Source: Candidatus Methanoperedentaceae archaeon
GTDB lineage: Archaea > Halobacteriota > Methanosarcinia > Methanosarcinales > Methanoperedenaceae
Assembly: GCA_027371625.1 (NCBI GenBank)
Contig: DAHXMQ010000017.1
Coordinates: forward strand, 1-14,496
Direction of reading: 5' to 3'
DNA length: 14,496 bases
The number at the start of each line of letters is the position of its first letter. The stretch's first letter is position 1. Of this stretch, positions 5,629 to 13,171 are shown one piece after another. The position numbers were made by a program, and so were the translations under genes. The notes beneath the pieces were generated by a model. It ran no database searches. It saw only the letters and a list, made by a program, of their open reading frames with translations, and was not told where the DNA came from.

Positions 5629-6391
5629 CAGAGCGTTCCTTATAATAATTGAAAAGTTCTTCTCCCCAAAAGAGAGCAGATTCATCAAAGCTCACCAAAT
5701 CCTTTCGGGAATCGAATGCGCCATTTTTAAAGAAAAGTGAAATAGAAAAGAAGATATCTGTGCCAACGCATGCAAGCTTGATATCTTCGTCTGAAACATA
5801 AAGGCTCCAATTCCTAAAACCTAATGCTTGTGTTAGCATCTCACTGTACTCATTTTCTATTTTGTCAAACGCTTTTCTGGTCAAAATAAGAGATATGTCC
5901 GTTCCTTTCTCAGCCAATCGTAAAAAGAAATCAGGATAAATTGGATGAACTATCGGAGATATGCCCATGACCTTTTTAGAACTCAAAATATTTTCCAGAA
6001 ATTCTTTGTGTGGTTCATAGAGTTCTTCGATGCTGCTCTCGATTATCTGGATATTACCAAGCTCACCAATCTTCTTTAGCAAATTGGATGGAATTGCCCC
6101 CGCATCATGCTCCCGCCAGAATTCTTCCTGACGTTCAATAACCTCTACTGTTTTTACTAAAGGTTCCAGATATCCCGCTATCATCTGTCCAATCTCGGTA
6201 AGAGCATATTGTTTGCCCTCCTGCTTCACTAAATTTCTTTCCTCAAGTATCCTTATCTGAGGAAGCATTCCAGTGGCGGTGAAACTTAAAGCCTGCCTCA
6301 TCTCTTCCAGCGTTTTTGGCCCATCTTGTAATAGCAAAAGTAGTTTTTTTCTTTTATCTGACGATGTGATAATGCTTAAAAGGTCAGGCAT
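5609..6391 (-). CDS. FilR1-like (DUF1724) winged-helix transcriptional regulator
   Basis: 260 residues from the ATG at 6391. A longer reading from a GTG at 6418 would start within or upstream of the TATA-like box, so I reject it. Residues 1-75 form a winged helix-turn-helix (SDKRKKLLLLLQDGPKTLEE, then Q-I-R-I-L-E-E-R-N-L-V as recognition and wing region, and LTEIGQM). Residues about 115-255 resemble the FilR1 middle domain (MGISPIVHPIYPDFF, LILTRKAFDKI, VSDEDIKLACVGTDIFFSISLFF, then the ending L-F-N-Y-Y). Such proteins are common in Methanosarcinales and related archaea, where some control methanogenesis or cell-morphology genes; the ligand is unknown. Its 3' end overlaps the convergent UbiA gene by 20 bp. 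The target could be UbiA or the iteron promoters, but nothing in the sequence proves this. Confidence 0.85.
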   Translation of the reverse strand: MPDLLSIITSSDKRKKLLLLLQDGPKTLEEMRQALSFTATGMLPQIRILEERNLVKQEGKQYALTEIGQMIAGYLEPLVKTVEVIERQEEFWREHDAGAIPSNLLKKIGELGNIQIIESSIEELYEPHKEFLENILSSKKVMGISPIVHPIYPDFFLRLAEKGTDISLILTRKAFDKIENEYSEMLTQALGFRNWSLYVSDEDIKLACVGTDIFFSISLFFKNGAFDSRKDLVSFDESALFWGEELFNYYKERSVKIENL

Positions 6392-6406
6392 AATTGTCAA
6401 TATATG

Positions 6407-6417
6407 TATATATAGCA
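6407..6417 (-). promoter_or_regulatory. TATA box of the FilR1-like gene
   Basis: GCTATATATAC on the minus strand lies about 22 nt before the ATG at 6391, implying a leaderless or nearly leaderless mRNA. It supports the shorter start. Spacing is at the short end of the normal range. Confidence 0.5.
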
Positions 6418-6495
6418 CTTTATCTTATAACTTTTGAAGCCTATTTTTAACAACATTTTCTTGAGCCAAAAGGAAGGCAAAAATGAGGACGCACC

Positions 6496-7239
6496 CTATA
6501 CAATTTTTTCTTCCCCTTTTTCCCTTGTCCTTACCCTGACATCCTTCAGAAAAGAAACACGTTGAGCAAGAGCTATCATCTCTTCCCTCGTAAGAGGCTT
6601 CTCTTGTCTTATCTTTTCATCAGGGGCATATTCCGGAATTCCCTGCTGGATGACGTATGTACAATCACGAACTTGGATGGATTTTGCTATTCTCGGAACA
6701 TCCACACAAGAGCGAAAAACAGTAGTCCTGGCTTCTATGGCTACAGGAAGATTCAATGTTCGCAGTGCATGCTCTGCCGCATCTCCAATACCTCCTGTTA
6801 TCATGCTGTATTGTTGCGCATCATCAAGCGGAGCCTTGATATCCAGGAAAATTTTATCTATGAGCTTTTTTCCGATCAGGCTCGAAAGGCGCTCTGGATA
6901 GTACCCATTGGTCTCGATTCCCACCAGTAACCCTTGTTCTTTTGCGAATTTCGCAAGGTGCTCCAGTTCTACGGGATGCGCTGTCGGCTCCCCGCCAGAG
7001 AAAACCACGGCGCTTATGAAGCTCTTTGTATCGAGAATCTGCTTTTCGATTTCCTCAATATCTACGGCATTACCTTTCTTGAAAAGTGGTTCAAGGCGAT
7101 TAGCCACCTCGATGAACTGGTTATTTGAACAGTAGAGGCATTTAAAGTTGCAGCCGTTGAAGAAAATAACCGATGCCGACCTGCCGTACCAGTCTATTGT
7201 CGAAACAGGAATCATCACACCGCTAAAAATCAATTTCAT
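6496..7239 (-). CDS. Radical SAM activase, anaerobic ribonucleotide reductase-activating type
   Basis: 247 residues from the ATG at 7239, chosen because GAGGAG lies a few bases upstream; a TTG five codons earlier is possible. CNFKCLYC (30-37) is the CX3CX2C motif that holds the radical SAM 4Fe-4S cluster. SGGEP (81-85) is the SAM-binding motif, and GIETNGYYP and KIFLDIKAPL follow in the expected order. The opening layout (IPVSTIDWYGRSASVIFFNGC) matches NrdG2-type anaerobic ribonucleoside-triphosphate reductase activating proteins, which generate the glycyl radical on the reductase NrdD. No NrdD partner is in the window, so an activase for another glycyl radical enzyme or a related function is possible. 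The downstream minus-strand region is T-rich, which could terminate transcription. Confidence 0.8.
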   Translation of the reverse strand: MKLIFSGVMIPVSTIDWYGRSASVIFFNGCNFKCLYCSNNQFIEVANRLEPLFKKGNAVDIEEIEKQILDTKSFISAVVFSGGEPTAHPVELEHLAKFAKEQGLLVGIETNGYYPERLSSLIGKKLIDKIFLDIKAPLDDAQQYSMITGGIGDAAEHALRTLNLPVAIEARTTVFRSCVDVPRIAKSIQVRDCTYVIQQGIPEYAPDEKIRQEKPLTREEMIALAQRVSFLKDVRVRTREKGEEKIV

Positions 7240-7292
7240 TGTCTCCTCTATCAAAAGGATTATGAGTTAATAAACTAATTTCATACTGGGCG

Positions 7293-7325
7293 ATATATTA
7301 AATCTTGCGCCTGATTAAAGGAGGT
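7293..7325 (+). promoter_or_regulatory. TATA box and strong ribosome binding site of the phasin-like/UbiB operon
   Basis: ATATATTA at 7293-7300 is a good archaeal TATA box. AGGAGGT at 7319-7325 is a near-perfect Shine-Dalgarno site 7 nt before the ATG at 7333. The interval 7240-7332 separates this operon from the divergent radical SAM gene and probably holds both promoters. Confidence 0.5.
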
Positions 7326-7332
7326 TAAAAAG

Positions 7333-7650
7333 ATGTCTGAGATGTCGGATATGTTAAGAAAAATGGGTTTGTTCGGGATTGGAGTACTATCCCTGACCCA
7401 GGAAAAGATCGAAGAGTTTACTCAGGAAATGATAAAAAAAGGGGAAATGAGTAAGGAGGAAGGGAAAAAATTCGTAAAGGATGTTTTATCCGAGAAAGAA
7501 AAACAGCTAAAGGACATGGAAGAGAAGATAAATGAAAAGGTTAAGGAAAATCTCAAAAAGAGCGGGATTGTGATGAAAAGCGATATCGAAACCCTTGAGA
7601 AAAAAATCGAAAAGCTTGAAAGAACAATCCAGTCCATGTCAAAAAAATAA
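7333..7650 (+). CDS. Phasin-like coiled-coil protein
   Basis: A 105-residue, Lys/Glu-rich protein. Residues 1-30 include a short amphipathic or hydrophobic helix (MGLFGIGVLSLTQEKIEEFT), then MIKKGEMSKEEGKKFVKDVL and a C-terminal coiled coil (about 65-103, ending in heptads such as ETLEKKIEKLERTI). This layout is typical of the small phasin-superfamily or PHA-regulator-like proteins found in many bacteria and archaea. The gene is 15 nt upstream of the AarF/UbiB gene and surely cotranscribed with it. A role in helping a membrane-bound UbiB-type protein, rather than coating polyhydroxyalkanoate granules, is an inference from this pairing. No PHA synthase gene is in the window. Confidence 0.7.
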   Translation: MSEMSDMLRKMGLFGIGVLSLTQEKIEEFTQEMIKKGEMSKEEGKKFVKDVLSEKEKQLKDMEEKINEKVKENLKKSGIVMKSDIETLEKKIEKLERTIQSMSKK

Positions 7651-7665
7651 ACCTGGAAGTATATC

Positions 7666-9351
7666 GTGCGATTGCTTGACAGGGGCTATGCCTATGCCAG
7701 ACGTTACAGGGAAATTACTGGCGTGCTGGTCAGGCATGGCTTCGGGTATGCTGTTGAGAGGTACGGTCTTCGCCCCTTCCACTCACTGAAAGAGAGACTT
7801 AGCAAACCAAAGCCGCTCAGGGAAGAGATGCTTCTGCTCTCTGAAGCAGAGAGATTGCGCCGCGCTTTGGAGGAACTTGGACCAACTTTTATAAAGTTCG
7901 GACAGATATTGAGCACCCGCCATGATCTCATCCCGGAGGAATACATCGGGGAACTCTCCAAGCTTCAGGATCGTGTTCCGCCTTTTGAGTTTGCAGAGGC
8001 AAAAAAAACCATCGAAAAAGAGCTTGGGAAAAGTATGGATGATATCTTTTTATCTTTTGACCAGGAACAGATTGCAGCAGCTTCAATAGGGCAGGTATAT
8101 CATGCCAAACTGAAAAGCGGTGAGGATGTGGCTGTCAAGGTGATGCGCCCAGGAATTGAAGATATCATAGAGACCGATTTGCTGATTTTAATGGATATTG
8201 CAAGGTTCGCTGAAAAGCACATAAAAGCAAGCAAATTTTTTAATCCTGTCGGTTTTATTGAGGAATTCTCCCGTGTCATGAGGCAGGAGATCTATTACGT
8301 GCATGAAGCCCAGAATGCGAATAAATTCTACAGGAATTTCAAGGGAGACAATACAGTCAAAATCCCAAAGATCTATTCGGAATATACAACAAACCATGTC
8401 CTTATTCAGGAATACCTTGTGGGCATCAAGATCACGGATATAGAGAAAATCGATGCTGCCGGGCTTGACAGGAAAAAGATCACGATCAACCTTTCAAACG
8501 CCTACTTGAAAATGATGTTCGAGCATGGCTTTTACCATGCAGACCCGCATCCTGGGAACATCCTTGTTTCGGAGAATGAGGTCATCAACTTCCTTGATTT
8601 CGGTATGGCTGGAATTGTTGATCCTTTCCTTCGCGAGAATCTTGTCGATCTTATGGTAGCTACCCAGAGAAAAGATATAGAGCTATTGATGGAAACGTTG
8701 AGCGAAATGGGATTGATCAGCGATGTCGGGGATTGGAGTTTTTCGCTCAAGGCAAATCTTGAGGATTTTATAGACCGGTATTACAGTTTAACTGTTAAAT
8801 TCATCGATCCCACGGAATTCCTGAGAGATATCATCGGTGTGCTGATAAAAACAGGCGGAAGAGTACCAAATAGCATAATGCTTCTTTCAAAAACGCTCCT
8901 CATGAGAGATGAGATCAGCCGAAGACTTGATCCTGAGCATAATTTTTCAGAGCTTGTTGAGCCGTATATTCAAAAGATACTCGATGAGCGCTCCAGAATT
9001 TCATACATACTGGAGGAAACAGAAAAGAACGTGGTCGATTTTGCGCTTCTTGTTAAGGCTTTCCCGAAGCGCTTCCATCATATACTCAAGAAGGTGGAAA
9101 AGGGAACTGTAAGATTTGAGCTTGAACACAGGGGTTTCGAAAGTCTTGTCGAGGAACTGGATATCGTCAGTAACAGGCTTTCTTTTTCCATGATAATCGC
9201 CGCACTTATTGTGGGCTCTTCCCTTATTCTCAACGCAAGACTGCCGCCGATTGTATTTGGAGTATCTTTGCTGGGAATAATCGGGTTCCTTCTCGCAGGT
9301 TTTTTCGGGCTGGGGCTTGTTATTTCAATACTGCGAACCTGGAAATGGTAG
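7666..9351 (+). CDS. AarF/ABC1/UbiB-family atypical protein kinase
   Basis: 561 residues from a GTG start 15 nt after the phasin-like gene. UbiB/COQ8 proteins are membrane-linked, kinase-like ATPases supporting isoprenoid quinone and lipid metabolism. Visible motifs: KFGQ at 77-80 (the KxGQ motif), an Ala-rich loop IAAASIGQVYHA at 136-147 in place of the Gly-rich loop, Lys158 in VAVKVMRPG, HADPHPGN at 291-298 (catalytic loop), and LDFGMAG at 310-316. The C-terminus (about 505-558) has two membrane helices. The motif usually written ExD reads E208-I-Y210 here (QEIYYVHEAQN), so the expected Asp is Tyr. The last 27 bp overlap the convergent Tes-like gene. The substrate is unknown. Nearby UbiA and lipid radical SAM genes fit an ether-lipid or quinone-like role. 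Confidence 0.93.
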   Translation: MRLLDRGYAYARRYREITGVLVRHGFGYAVERYGLRPFHSLKERLSKPKPLREEMLLLSEAERLRRALEELGPTFIKFGQILSTRHDLIPEEYIGELSKLQDRVPPFEFAEAKKTIEKELGKSMDDIFLSFDQEQIAAASIGQVYHAKLKSGEDVAVKVMRPGIEDIIETDLLILMDIARFAEKHIKASKFFNPVGFIEEFSRVMRQEIYYVHEAQNANKFYRNFKGDNTVKIPKIYSEYTTNHVLIQEYLVGIKITDIEKIDAAGLDRKKITINLSNAYLKMMFEHGFYHADPHPGNILVSENEVINFLDFGMAGIVDPFLRENLVDLMVATQRKDIELLMETLSEMGLISDVGDWSFSLKANLEDFIDRYYSLTVKFIDPTEFLRDIIGVLIKTGGRVPNSIMLLSKTLLMRDEISRRLDPEHNFSELVEPYIQKILDERSRISYILEETEKNVVDFALLVKAFPKRFHHILKKVEKGTVRFELEHRGFESLVEELDIVSNRLSFSMIIAALIVGSSLILNARLPPIVFGVSLLGIIGFLLAGFFGLGLVISILRTWKW

Positions 9352-10815
9352 AGGCACTGCGAATTTCCTTTCAACCACTGCCCGGTGTATTGTATTATAC
9401 GTGCAGAAAGGAATTACCCTTCCATCCGGAGTTGCATAATGTACGCCACACCGTTTAACCCTTTCAATGTCCATGTTGTAAAGATCCATAAAATGCATTG
9501 CTCCTATGAAAAATGTACTGCGGTGGAATTCCGCAAGACCATTCCCTGTGCCTGTCACCAGAAGGTTGGATAAGAGTTTCCTCATATTTACAGACTTCGG
9601 CGCTTTTTCTTTATCGATGTACCTTTGTATTCTGTAGGCGAGCCTGCTTGTTCTTATTATTTTTCCAATATGCCTGCCCACCCATCTATCGCTTCCTTGT
9701 GCAAGCTCATCTATATCCTCAAGAAGTCCGTCAACATCTATAAACCTGGTTATCGGCGTCATTTTGCCGTTTTCATAATAAACGTATGTTCCTGCACCGC
9801 AGTGCGGATGAACCGTGAATTCCACGTTTGTCTCGCCGTCCTGTTTTGAGGTGAAATGGGAAACAGGCACAATGGAGGGCACAGGATAGAAATCATCTGC
9901 TGTAATATCTCCACCAGTCTGGCTTTCGACAAGGTCAAAAAAATCCGGGATTGTTATTCTCTTTTCCCTCCTTTCTTCCTTATCTATCCTTCCTGTAAAC
10001 GATACTGGCTGGAAATTAACGCCGAACACCGCATCCATGTTTTTAATTCCGAACCTTATTATGTCCCCGACCTGGCTGTCATTCACGCCTTTAGCCAGCG
10101 TAGGTACAAGAGTAACGCTCTTCAAGCCTGCTGCCCTGCAATTTTCTATAGCTCTGAGCTTTTGCTTCATCCCATTATATCCCCTGTTTATTATATAGGG
10201 CTCTTCAGTTACCCCGTCGAATTGCAGATAGACCGTATTGAGACCTGCTGCCCTCATATCCTGGCAGAATTTCAGGCTGTTTGCAAGTTTTATCCCGTTG
10301 GTTGCAATCATGATCTGGCTGAACTTGAACTCCTTAGCCATCCCGACAATATTGACAATATCCTCCCGCATTGTTGGTTCGCCACCTGCGAACTGGACTG
10401 CAGGGCAGGGCACAGGCTTCTCATCCCTGAGCATCTGCATCATGGCTCTTATCTGCGAAAGCGTGGGCTCGTAAAGGTAGCCTGACGTTGCGGCATTTGC
10501 AAAACATACTGGGCAGCTCTGGTTGCACCTGTTTGTCACATCGATGTTTGCAAGAATTGTGGTTGTCCTGTGCGATTCACATAAACCGCACGAGTGCGGA
10601 CAATTCCCGTTCGATGTATTCGGATTTGATACACCTCCACCGTCATGTTTGTAATGCTCAAACCGCCTGAACAGTCCTGCGCTTGACCAGTAAACATCCT
10701 TGAAAGTCCCATGAATGCGGCATGTTTTTTCAAGCATGATTTTCCCGTTCTCTTCGAAAATTGCAGCATCAATTGCTTCAAGGCATTCAGGGCACAGTGA
10801 TTTAGTTGCTTTCAT
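9325..10815 (-). CDS. Radical SAM protein, tetraether lipid synthase (Tes)-like
   Basis: 496 residues. Tes joins two archaeol-type lipid tails through sp3 carbons to make tetraether (GDGT) lipids, using several Fe-S clusters. Seen here: an N-terminal Cys-rich region with CPEC (8-11), C32 and H35; CPHSCGLC (72-79); the radical SAM motif CNQSCPVC (97-104) after IDVTNR; AGGEP (143-147); HPHCGAG near residue 340; and a C-terminal CGVHYATPDGRVIPFCTYN. This Cys layout and the C-terminal signature match Tes homologues in methanogens as I remember them. Related radical SAM paralogues exist, so the exact reaction is inferred. The ATG follows a G-rich ribosome binding site. The gene is divergent from a B12-type radical SAM gene and overlaps the UbiB-like gene tail. 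Confidence 0.82.
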   Translation of the reverse strand: MKATKSLCPECLEAIDAAIFEENGKIMLEKTCRIHGTFKDVYWSSAGLFRRFEHYKHDGGGVSNPNTSNGNCPHSCGLCESHRTTTILANIDVTNRCNQSCPVCFANAATSGYLYEPTLSQIRAMMQMLRDEKPVPCPAVQFAGGEPTMREDIVNIVGMAKEFKFSQIMIATNGIKLANSLKFCQDMRAAGLNTVYLQFDGVTEEPYIINRGYNGMKQKLRAIENCRAAGLKSVTLVPTLAKGVNDSQVGDIIRFGIKNMDAVFGVNFQPVSFTGRIDKEERREKRITIPDFFDLVESQTGGDITADDFYPVPSIVPVSHFTSKQDGETNVEFTVHPHCGAGTYVYYENGKMTPITRFIDVDGLLEDIDELAQGSDRWVGRHIGKIIRTSRLAYRIQRYIDKEKAPKSVNMRKLLSNLLVTGTGNGLAEFHRSTFFIGAMHFMDLYNMDIERVKRCGVHYATPDGRVIPFCTYNTIHRAVVERKFAVPLPFPGSQY

Positions 10816-10822
10816 ATAAACA

Positions 10823-10890
10823 CCCCCCCTTTCCGAGTGCGCATGCCGTTTAACACTCCCATTAATTAAAGGGTTTGAAATCTTATAAAG
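10823..10890 (-). promoter_or_regulatory. TATA box and G-rich ribosome binding site of the Tes-like gene
   Basis: On the minus strand CTTTATAA at 10883-10890 predicts transcription from near 10860. The ribosome binding site is an unusual G7 run (C7 at 10823-10829 on the plus strand), about 7 nt before the ATG. Confidence 0.4.
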
Positions 10891-10910
10891 CTTTTTAATG
10901 TGAATTACAA

Positions 10911-10918
10911 TTTAAATA
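10911..10918 (+). promoter_or_regulatory. TATA box of the B12-type radical SAM gene
   Basis: TTTAAATA predicts a start near 10940 and a leader of about 25 nt before the ATG at 10967. It lies about 20 bp from the Tes-like promoter, so the two genes share one compact divergent control region. Confidence 0.4.
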
Positions 10919-10966
10919 AGCGTTAAACCTATATCTTCAGCCAATTAGATATGCGATAGAGATGGC

Positions 10967-12469
10967 ATGATGAAGACGGGGTTTAAAATCGTATTGACCG
11001 CCGACCGTACTTTAATGAGCGAATATCAGGGAGGCATTTTCATGGGATTTTCAGCCTGCGTTCCACGGGGAATTATTCCGGATTTCCTGTATTTTTCCCT
11101 CTTTTCGCCATCAATAGACCATAAGGCTGGCATTGTCCGAGTCGCCCCACTCGGTTTGAGGAAAATCGAAGCTGCGCTGTTGGAAAAAGGTTTTAATGAA
11201 AATGAAATCGTGGCTGCACATCCCGATCATCTTGACAGGGTTATCGGTAGTGAAACCCGAATACTCAGCATCTCAGCGATGGACCCGCTTGGAATGGGAC
11301 CGGCTTCCTCAACATTCTCCAAGCTCTGGGAAGGGGAATGCTATATGCCCTACAAGTTCAGGGAGATACTGGGCAACAAGGTTGTTTTGAAGCACAGGAA
11401 TAATATCAATATAGTGGTGGGGGGTTCAGGAGCATGGCAGCTTACGGATGAAAGGATGAGGCATGCTCTGGATATTGATTATGTTGTGGACGGCGAAGGA
11501 GAGGAGGTGGTGCCCGGGCTATTCAGGGACATTCTAAATGGCACAAGAAGAGAACACGTTGTCGAAGGCAAGGTTGTCGAGGAGCCTCCATGCGTAACAA
11601 AACCAACCATCTGCGGTGTGGTCGAGATAACAAGAGGCTGCGGGAGGGGTTGCGAGTTCTGCGTCCCGACGATGCTAAGGCACAGGAGCATGCCTCTGGA
11701 TAAAATACTCAGGGAAATAGAGGTAAATAAAAAAGCCGGCAAAGGTATCGTTCTACATGGTGAGGATGTTTTCAGATACAAGGCAGATGGGCTTATTCCC
11801 AATAAAAATGAAGTTGTTAAGTTATTCGAGAACGCAGAAAAAGCTGCTGGCTTCGGGAATATTTCCATCTCCCATCTTGCCTTTTCAACCGTATGCAGCG
11901 CCCCTGATGTCGCAGGCAAAATTTCGGAGATACTTTATCTCGGTAGCAAGGAATATCCATATACAGGCGCACAGATAGGGTTGGAGACAGGAAGCCCGAA
12001 TCTTATAAGTAATCACATGAAGGGAAAGGTCAAGCCCTTCAAACCCGATGAATGGCAAAGCGTAGTTGAAAGCGGCTTGGGTATATGCAACGATGCCCAT
12101 ATAGTGCCGACTGCTACCCTCATTCTTGGCATTCCTGGGGAGACCGATGACGATATTATAAAGACAATCGAGTTGCTGGATGACATTAAAAATCTCAAAT
12201 TCGTACCTGTTCCCCTTCTCTTCGTTCCACTGGGCAGGTTCAATAACGCAAGGTTCTGCGAGAAAAAAGACCTGAATGAAAATCACTGGCAGCTTATACA
12301 CAGATGTGCAGAGATATTTATAAAGAAGTTTGACGAGCTTTATCCAGATTATGCAAGGATGGCGGGGCATGGCGCGATAACCCGAAGCGCCATAAAACTC
12401 CTGGCAGGATATGGTAAGAAAAGAGCACGGGATTATATGATATCCAGTGGCTACACGCCTGATTTTTAG
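10967..12469 (+). CDS. B12-binding-type radical SAM protein
   Basis: A 500-residue protein. Residues 1-180 resemble a cobalamin-binding-type N-terminal domain: IVLTADRTLMSEY (8-20), GLRKIEAALLEKGF (63-76), HPDHLDRVIG (85-94), ILSISAMDPLGMGP (99-112), IVVGGSGAW (149-157) and DYVVDGEGEE (171-180). Only part of the canonical DxHxxG cobalamin motif is present, so cobalamin binding is not certain. CGRGCEFC (225-232) is the radical SAM cluster motif. GAQIGLETGSP and the later ILGIPGETDDD are typical of B12-radical SAM enzymes. These often methylate or form C-C bonds at unactivated carbons. Archaeal GDGT ring synthases are radical SAM proteins too. Being divergent from a Tes-like gene makes a lipid substrate plausible, but this is inference. 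A start at Met26 is less likely because conserved-looking residues precede it. Confidence 0.78.
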   Translation: MMKTGFKIVLTADRTLMSEYQGGIFMGFSACVPRGIIPDFLYFSLFSPSIDHKAGIVRVAPLGLRKIEAALLEKGFNENEIVAAHPDHLDRVIGSETRILSISAMDPLGMGPASSTFSKLWEGECYMPYKFREILGNKVVLKHRNNINIVVGGSGAWQLTDERMRHALDIDYVVDGEGEEVVPGLFRDILNGTRREHVVEGKVVEEPPCVTKPTICGVVEITRGCGRGCEFCVPTMLRHRSMPLDKILREIEVNKKAGKGIVLHGEDVFRYKADGLIPNKNEVVKLFENAEKAAGFGNISISHLAFSTVCSAPDVAGKISEILYLGSKEYPYTGAQIGLETGSPNLISNHMKGKVKPFKPDEWQSVVESGLGICNDAHIVPTATLILGIPGETDDDIIKTIELLDDIKNLKFVPVPLLFVPLGRFNNARFCEKKDLNENHWQLIHRCAEIFIKKFDELYPDYARMAGHGAITRSAIKLLAGYGKKRARDYMISSGYTPDF

Positions 12470-12502
12470 CCAGTGGCTTGTTTTATTTACTTTCCCTTAA
12501 GG

Positions 12503-12510
12503 TTAAATAG
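12503..12510 (+). promoter_or_regulatory. TATA box of the coiled-coil gene
   Basis: TTAAATAG is centred about 26 nt before the ATG at 12532, so the mRNA is probably leaderless; no Shine-Dalgarno site is seen. The T-rich stretch just before it (12479-12494) could terminate the preceding gene. Confidence 0.45.
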
Positions 12511-12531
12511 CATGTAATTCAAGTATAGATT

Positions 12532-12936
12532 ATGCCCACCGAAAAGGTTGCATCTGTAATAGAACGGCTACTATTGCCCAAGCTCAGTGAAATGGAGGGG
12601 GAAATTAAGGCTATACACGGTGAGCTAAAAGCTGTGAATACCCGGATAGATTCGCTTGAAGACAGGATAGATAACCTTGAATCAAACACGAATATTAAAA
12701 TAGACAGCCTTAAAACAGAAATGAACAACCTTGAGTCAAATCTGAGTATCAAGATAGACAGCCTTGAAACAAAAATGGATACATTCGAATCAAATCTAAC
12801 TATCAAAATAGACAGCCTCAGAACGGAAATGAACGTTAAGTTTGATTCTCTGGAAAAGCGAATCCCGGTTATAGAAAAGATTACCATCTTGGAGCTTAAA
12901 ATCGCCGATATCGAGAAAAGGCTTGCAGTGGCATGA
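12532..12936 (+). CDS. Small coiled-coil protein with 18-residue repeats
   Basis: A 134-residue protein. Residues 1-36 (KVASVIERLLLPKLSEMEGE and on) are helical. Residues 37-100 consist of 18-residue repeats of the pattern IKIDSLxTEMNxLESNLx: TRIDSL..., IKIDSLK..., IKIDSLE..., IKIDSLR..., then a partial VKFDSLEKRI. Hydrophobic spacing is typical of a long parallel coiled coil. The C-terminus (KITILELKIADIEKRLAV) is again coiled coil. No enzymatic motif is seen, and no family is named with confidence. It probably forms oligomers or acts as an adaptor. It appears to be a single-gene, leaderless unit between the lipid radical SAM gene and the AT-rich nuclease-like gene. Confidence 0.68.
   Translation: MPTEKVASVIERLLLPKLSEMEGEIKAIHGELKAVNTRIDSLEDRIDNLESNTNIKIDSLKTEMNNLESNLSIKIDSLETKMDTFESNLTIKIDSLRTEMNVKFDSLEKRIPVIEKITILELKIADIEKRLAVA
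12640..12855 (+). repeat. 54-bp in-frame tandem repeats
   Basis: Units start at 12640, 12694, 12748 and 12802, each 54 bp (18 codons); the last decays near 12855. ATAGACAGCCT recurs in three of the units at the same offset. The copies differ mostly at third positions and in surface residues, showing old in-frame expansion with selection on the heptad pattern. Confidence 0.75.
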
Positions 12937-13011
12937 TTTTGAGATATATTTATTGGGGCTCTAAATACGGAGTTATGGGAAATTGTAGTAACCTTTGTCT
13001 AATTTTTATTC

Positions 13012-13044
13012 ACCAACATCAATTGAAATTAAATTTGTGTTGGT
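13012..13044. other. Imperfect inverted repeat in the gene-free 12937-13171 gap
   Basis: Arms 13012-13024 (ACCAACATCAATT) and 13032-13044 (AATTTGTGTTGGT) pair 11 of 13 bases with a 7-nt loop. A second small inverted repeat, TATGTG-TTG-CACATA, lies at 13054-13068. They could be a terminator region for the coiled-coil gene, an operator, or a scar of an insertion element. The rest of the gap is AT-rich with no gene seen. Confidence 0.35.
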
Positions 13045-13134
13045 AGTTACGTTTATGTGTTGCACATATAATAAGACTGACCTTTAATCAACTTGAAATA
13101 AGCCTCTTATATTTTTTTATCTCTTCAAACCAAA

Positions 13135-13142
13135 GTATATAA
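13135..13142 (+). promoter_or_regulatory. TATA box of the nuclease-like gene
   Basis: GTATATAA is centred about 33 nt before the ATG at 13172 and predicts a start near 13165, so the mRNA would have almost no leader. Confidence 0.5.
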
Positions 13143-13171
13143 GCATAACAGTTATTATTTAAAATGAAATT

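Noticed and set aside
6391..6418. A nine-residue N-terminal extension of the FilR1-like protein from a GTG.
   Set aside because: The extension overlaps the likely TATA box, so it would not be transcribed.
9856..10485. A 209-codon plus-strand open frame.
   Set aside because: It is antisense to the Tes-like gene, whose motifs are intact; composition is Cys/His/Tyr-rich and no domain is seen. A shadow frame.
11885..12370. A 161-codon minus-strand open frame.
   Set aside because: It is antisense to the B12-type radical SAM gene and has no recognisable domain or ribosome binding site.
12640..12855. Borg-type intergenic tandem repeats.
   Set aside because: The repeats are in frame, diverged and explained by a coiled-coil protein; no perfect intergenic tandem repeats were seen that would point to a Borg element.
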